64,000 nucleotides of DNA from Lactobacillus sp. ESL0246 (GTDB lineage Bacteria > Bacillota > Bacilli > Lactobacillales > Lactobacillaceae): NCBI RefSeq assembly GCF_003692965.1, contig NZ_REHC01000003.1:1-64000 (forward strand), given 5' to 3'. Below are positions 60,052-64,000 of the stretch, piece after piece (position 1 is the stretch's first letter; every line of letters starts with the position of its first letter). Made by a program: the position numbers and the translations under genes. Below the pieces are notes generated by a model, which was given only the letters and a program-made list of their open reading frames with translations, was not told where the DNA came from and ran no database searches.

Positions 60052-61776
60052 ATGATTAACACACTGCGTAAATCAATTAGGCAGTATAAGAATTTATCAT
60101 TGTTGTCGCCATTACTTGTTACAGGTGAAGTTATCATTGAAATGTTAATTCCATATCTGGTTGGTATTTTAATTGATAATGGAATCATGAAAGGCAACAT
60201 GTCTTATATTACAAAATGGGGCTTGATTCTACTAGTTATTACTGTTATTTCCTTAGTATTGGGAGCAGGAGCTAGTTATGTTTCCGCTCACGCTGCGGCA
60301 GGATTTGCTGCGAATTTGCGTAAGGATATGTTTTATCATGTTCAGGATTACTCATTTGAAAACATTGACAAGTTTTCCAGTGCAAGTTTAGTTACGCGAA
60401 TGACAACAGACGTTAATAACGTTCAGATGGCGTATCAAATATTGATTAGAATTGCTGTTAGAGCCCCAATGATGCTGATTGTTTCGATAATCATGTCACT
60501 CATTATTAGTCCACGATTATCGCTTATTTTTGTGGTTTTGGCACCGGTTTTTATATTGCTGTTAGCATTAGTAATCAAAAGCGTCAGTCCGTATTTTCCT
60601 AAAATCTTTAAGGGTTATGACCAAATGAACGAAGTTGTTCGAGAGAATGTTCGTGGAATACGTGAAGTAAAGACTTTTGTTCAGGAAAAACCACAAACGG
60701 TAAAATTCAATAAAGCTTCAGGATTTATTTACAAATTATTTTCAACTGCGCAGAAGATTATGTCACTTAATTCGATGATTGTAATTGCAGTTTTAAATAT
60801 TTCTAATTTAGCCATCTGCTGGTTTGGAGCTAAAGAAATCGTGGGTGGCACTTTACAAACAGGTCAACTGATTTCAATGTTTTCTTATTCAAATTCAGTT
60901 TTGAATAGTTTAAATATTTTGGCAATGATTTTCACGCAACTAGTTCTTTCATCTGCCAGTGGTCGAAGAATAGCGGACGTAATTAACGAAGAGCCTTCAA
61001 TTGAAAATCCACGTAAGCCATTGACTCATTTGAATAATGGTGAAGTGATTTTTGATCATGTCAATTTTAAGTATGACCAAGAAGATAAAGCGCTAGCCTT
61101 AAGTAATATTAATTTGCATATCAATGCAGGTGAAACCTTGGGGATAATTGGTAAAACTGGATCGTCTAAATCAACCTTGGTGGCGATGATTCCTCGTTTG
61201 TATGATACTGTATCAGGTGCGGTACGTGTTTCTGGACATAATGTTAAATCATATGATTTAAAAACATTGCGTGATAATGTAGCAATGGTTTTACAAAATA
61301 ATGTGCTATTTTCAGGTACAATCAAAGAAAATTTAAAATGGGGAAATGAAAATGCTACCGACGATCAAGTTGTAGCGGCAGCTAAAGTTGCACATGCAGA
61401 TGACTTTATCCGTGAAATGCCTAATCAATATGACACAATGGTTGAACAAGGTGGAGCAAATGTTTCTGGTGGACAAAAGCAAAGAATTACAATTGCACGA
61501 GCCCTCCTTAAGAACCCTAAAATTCTAATTTTAGATGACTCAACTTCTGCAGTTGATACTCAAACTGAACGTGAAATTCGAGAATCATTGTCTAAAAATA
61601 TGCCGGATACAACAAAAATTATCATCTCACAACGAATTGTTTCAATTAAAGATGCGGATCGAATTGTTGTGATGGATGATGGTAAAATTCAGGATATTGG
61701 TACACATGATGAATTGATGAAGCGTAACGATTTGTACAGTTCAATTGCTGAGTTCCAAGAAGAACAGAAGAAGTAG
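60052..61776 (+). CDS. ABC exporter half-transporter A, degenerate ATP site (LmrC-like)
   Basis: 574 residues: six membrane helices (to about 310) and a C-terminal ATPase. Walker A is GKTGSSKST, with Ser for Gly; signature NVSGGQKQRITIAR is normal; Walker B LILDDSTSAVD has Asp where the catalytic Glu should be. This combination is typical of the first subunit of heterodimeric exporters such as LmrCD or BmrCD. ATG 60052 follows AGAAAGAGG. The partner gene follows directly. Confidence 0.88.
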   Translation: MINTLRKSIRQYKNLSLLSPLLVTGEVIIEMLIPYLVGILIDNGIMKGNMSYITKWGLILLVITVISLVLGAGASYVSAHAAAGFAANLRKDMFYHVQDYSFENIDKFSSASLVTRMTTDVNNVQMAYQILIRIAVRAPMMLIVSIIMSLIISPRLSLIFVVLAPVFILLLALVIKSVSPYFPKIFKGYDQMNEVVRENVRGIREVKTFVQEKPQTVKFNKASGFIYKLFSTAQKIMSLNSMIVIAVLNISNLAICWFGAKEIVGGTLQTGQLISMFSYSNSVLNSLNILAMIFTQLVLSSASGRRIADVINEEPSIENPRKPLTHLNNGEVIFDHVNFKYDQEDKALALSNINLHINAGETLGIIGKTGSSKSTLVAMIPRLYDTVSGAVRVSGHNVKSYDLKTLRDNVAMVLQNNVLFSGTIKENLKWGNENATDDQVVAAAKVAHADDFIREMPNQYDTMVEQGGANVSGGQKQRITIARALLKNPKILILDDSTSAVDTQTEREIRESLSKNMPDTTKIIISQRIVSIKDADRIVVMDDGKIQDIGTHDELMKRNDLYSSIAEFQEEQKK

Positions 61777-61779
61777 GTG

Positions 61780-63648
61780 ATGAAGTTGGATAAAGCAGGA
61801 AAAAATAAGAATACAAGTATGAAGGAGAAGAAGTCTCAAACTTTATATCGTCTGCTAAAATTAGTGGTAAATACTAGTCCATGGATGCTCATCACATCAA
61901 TTATTGCAATAATTTTAGCGGCAGGTTCAACAGTTGCTGGATCATTGTTCATTGAACGGTTAATCAATGTTTATATTATTCCGTTAACTAAGCAAGCTCA
62001 TCCAGACTTTGGGCCACTTTGGCGTGCAATAATGGTAATGTTTGGTATGTACGCAATCGGTTTTATTTCCAGCTATCTGTTTGCCATGTTGATGGCTGTG
62101 TTAGCCCAGAAAGTACAATACCGTGTACGTAACGAGATGTTCGAACACATGGAGCAGTTGCCTATTGCATACTTTGATGAGAATGATTACGGCGATATAA
62201 TGAGTCGTTATACAAATGATATTGATACATTGATGCAGATGATTTCGCAATCAATTCCCCAATTTGTCAATTCAGGACTTAATATTATCTTTGTTTTGGG
62301 GGCTATGCTTAGTTTAAGTTGGCAATTGACAATATTTACTCTGATTGTTTTTGTCTTATCAATCGGGATCGTACGGTTCTTAACATCTAAATCGGCTTAC
62401 TACTTTCAAAAACAGCAAAAAGAACTTGGCCAAGTCAATGGTTATAATGAAGAAATGTTGAATGGTTTGAAAGTAATTAAAGTATTTAGTCATGAACCCG
62501 AGGTAGAAGAAGATTTTGAAGGCTATAATCGGGCATTGGAAGCTGCATCAGGTAAGGCTCATACTTATGCCACCATTTTATTTCCAATTATGGGAAACAT
62601 GGGGAATTTACTTTATGTTTTAATTGCTATTTTAGGCGGTGCAGTGGCGATTAATCGCATTGCACCAATATCGCTTGGAGTCATTGGTGCTTTCTTGCAG
62701 TTATCGAAACAATTTGCAATGCCGATTGCCCAAATATCGCAACAATTAAACTCAATTGTAATGGCTTTAGCTGGTGCTAAGAGAATTTTTGATTTAGAAG
62801 ATCAACCTATTGAGATCGATGATGGCGATGTAACAATTTCAAAAGATGAAAATGTTAAGGGAATGTGGCACTGGAATGTGCCCCAAGCAGATGGAACAAT
62901 AAAAAAGATTACGGTAAAGGGTCACATTGTTTTTGATAATGTCAATTTTAGTTATTCTCCTGATAAGCAAATCTTATATAATATTTCTCTTGATGCCAGA
63001 CCAGGAATGAAAGTGGCTCTAGTTGGCGAAACCGGTGCGGGGAAAACTACTATTTCTAATATGTTGAATAGGTTTTATGAAATAGATTCCGGTACAATCA
63101 CTTATGATGGGATCCCATTGAAGCGAATTAAAAAAGATGATTTACGGCAATCCTTATCAATTGTTTTGCAAGAAACACATATGTTTACTGGAACTGTTAT
63201 GGATAATATTCGCTTTGGTAATAGAAGTGCTAGTGATGACGATATTTATCAAGCTGCTCATCTGTCACATGCAGATGAATTTATTCATCATTTGGATGAA
63301 GGCTATCAAACTATCATTGATGGTAATGGTGGCGATCTTTCACAAGGTCAAATGCAATTACTGAGTATTGCTCGAGCAATGGTAGCTGATGAACCGGTAA
63401 TGATTTTAGACGAAGCAACTTCAAGTATTGATACTCAAACAGAAAAATTAATTCAGTCTGGAATGGATAACCTACTTGCTGGTCGGACTAGTTTTGTGAT
63501 TGCGCACCGTTTATCCACAATTGTTAATTCTGATTTGATTTTAGTTCTTGATCATGGTCATATTATTGAAGCAGGTAACCATGACCAATTGCTAAAGCAA
63601 AAGGGATACTACTACGAATTGTATACTGGTAAAAAAGAAATTGAATAA
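61780..63648 (+). CDS. ABC exporter half-transporter B, catalytic (LmrD-like)
   Basis: 622 residues. A longer N-terminus precedes six membrane helices, and there is an insertion between helix 6 and the ATPase (about 350-380), as in LmrD. Walker A GETGAGKTTISNML, signature DLSQGQMQLLSIARAM (Gln for Gly), Walker B MILDEATSSID with the catalytic Glu, H-loop VIAHRLSTI. It complements the degenerate site of the preceding subunit. ATG 61780 abuts the upstream stop. Likely multidrug or lipid export. Confidence 0.88.
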   Translation: MKLDKAGKNKNTSMKEKKSQTLYRLLKLVVNTSPWMLITSIIAIILAAGSTVAGSLFIERLINVYIIPLTKQAHPDFGPLWRAIMVMFGMYAIGFISSYLFAMLMAVLAQKVQYRVRNEMFEHMEQLPIAYFDENDYGDIMSRYTNDIDTLMQMISQSIPQFVNSGLNIIFVLGAMLSLSWQLTIFTLIVFVLSIGIVRFLTSKSAYYFQKQQKELGQVNGYNEEMLNGLKVIKVFSHEPEVEEDFEGYNRALEAASGKAHTYATILFPIMGNMGNLLYVLIAILGGAVAINRIAPISLGVIGAFLQLSKQFAMPIAQISQQLNSIVMALAGAKRIFDLEDQPIEIDDGDVTISKDENVKGMWHWNVPQADGTIKKITVKGHIVFDNVNFSYSPDKQILYNISLDARPGMKVALVGETGAGKTTISNMLNRFYEIDSGTITYDGIPLKRIKKDDLRQSLSIVLQETHMFTGTVMDNIRFGNRSASDDDIYQAAHLSHADEFIHHLDEGYQTIIDGNGGDLSQGQMQLLSIARAMVADEPVMILDEATSSIDTQTEKLIQSGMDNLLAGRTSFVIAHRLSTIVNSDLILVLDHGHIIEAGNHDQLLKQKGYYYELYTGKKEIE

Positions 63649-63668
63649 CTGAAAAACTTTTAATTTAA

Positions 63669-64000
63669 TTAAACCATCATTTTTGTTTTCACTTAAGCTT
63701 GCCCCAAGTTATTTTGAGTCATCCGGCTAATAGTTTTGTAGAGGACTTCTTTCATGGTAGTATGGTAAATAATTTTTATGAAACACCTGTATCTCAGGCT
63801 TGTTTATTGCTTAAATTAAATTCGTAGCCTCATAATTTATCTGACAACTTAATTACGATTGATGAAAAAATTTAGTTCAAATGTTAAGGCTCTCATGTAA
63901 GGCTAAAGAAATTCGAATTCAAGATCAGAATAATAAATGTCAGAGCTATATTGATCATCAGTGGCGCATTGAATATTTAAATATAATTAGAATTAATAAA
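63669..64000 (+). pseudogene. decayed gene of unknown family (runs off the window)
   Basis: A frame without a start reads SLPQVILSHPANSFVEDFFH then GSMVNNFYETPVSQACLLLK, stops at 63825, continues with PHNLSDNLITIDEKI, stops again, and resumes in another frame as AKEIRIQDQNNKCQSYIDHQ and WRIEYLNIIRINK at the window edge. The codon pattern looks like real protein with two stops and a frameshift. I do not recognise the family. No terminator was seen between it and the ABC genes. Confidence 0.45.

Overview
The window is AT-rich, low-GC Gram-positive chromosomal DNA. Strong AGGAGG-type ribosome sites, short intergenic gaps and the gene set point to Lactobacillus in the strict sense, probably the acidophilus/helveticus/crispatus branch. 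The supporting genes are an 844-residue PepN, an Apf-like surface protein, a WxL protein, YibE/F pairs, man- and ula-type PTS, and rsmG-noc-parA-parB. The species call is inference. No rRNA, tRNA, CRISPR array or intact insertion sequence was seen.

Layout. 1-1.3 kb is the edge of a WxL surface-protein cluster. 1.7-10 kb holds housekeeping and membrane genes: prs, a TetR/membrane-protein pair, a nucleoside deoxyribosyltransferase-like gene, ddl, a MerR-like coiled-coil protein, two YibE/F proteins and an esterase. 10-17 kb holds an Apf-like protein, pepN, a decayed patch (HTH-only Rgg-like gene, small membrane proteins, frameshifted genes, a plasmid-type DUF536 remnant), an L,D-transpeptidase, a DUF4931 protein and an ECF S component. 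17.8-25.4 kb has a Bce-type ABC transporter and a branched-chain amino acid ABC operon (liv) behind what looks like a complete leader-peptide attenuator. 25.4-31.7 kb holds a histidine phosphatase, a secreted matrixin-like protease, HelD, a GNAT enzyme, coaA and efp.

31.8-36.6 kb is a mannose-family PTS operon led by a tyrosine phosphatase and divergent from an RpiR regulator. 38-44.8 kb is a complete L-ascorbate (ula) operon divergent from a DeoR regulator; a cre site lies on its -35 box and repeated operator-like boxes lie nearby. 44.8-53.6 kb holds a GH29-like fragment, yaaA, another histidine phosphatase, an hrtRBA-like heme-efflux candidate with an operator-like palindrome, a TetR gene, tandem flavin reductases, a second tyrosine phosphatase and ApbE. 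53.8-60 kb is the replication-origin-proximal block cvpA, rsmG, noc, parA, parB, DUF951, ychF, DUF1129. 60-63.6 kb is a heterodimeric multidrug-type ABC exporter, and the window ends in a decayed gene.

The strongest regulatory observation is at 20503-20772: a consensus promoter, a 28-codon leader peptide ending in Leu/Ile codons, and mutually exclusive hairpins upstream of livJ. No wholly new multi-gene system was evident. The most unusual items are this attenuator, the hrt-like operon with its palindrome, the decayed Rgg-like locus, and a leaderless mini-ORF with a Pro-Pro pair in front of efp.
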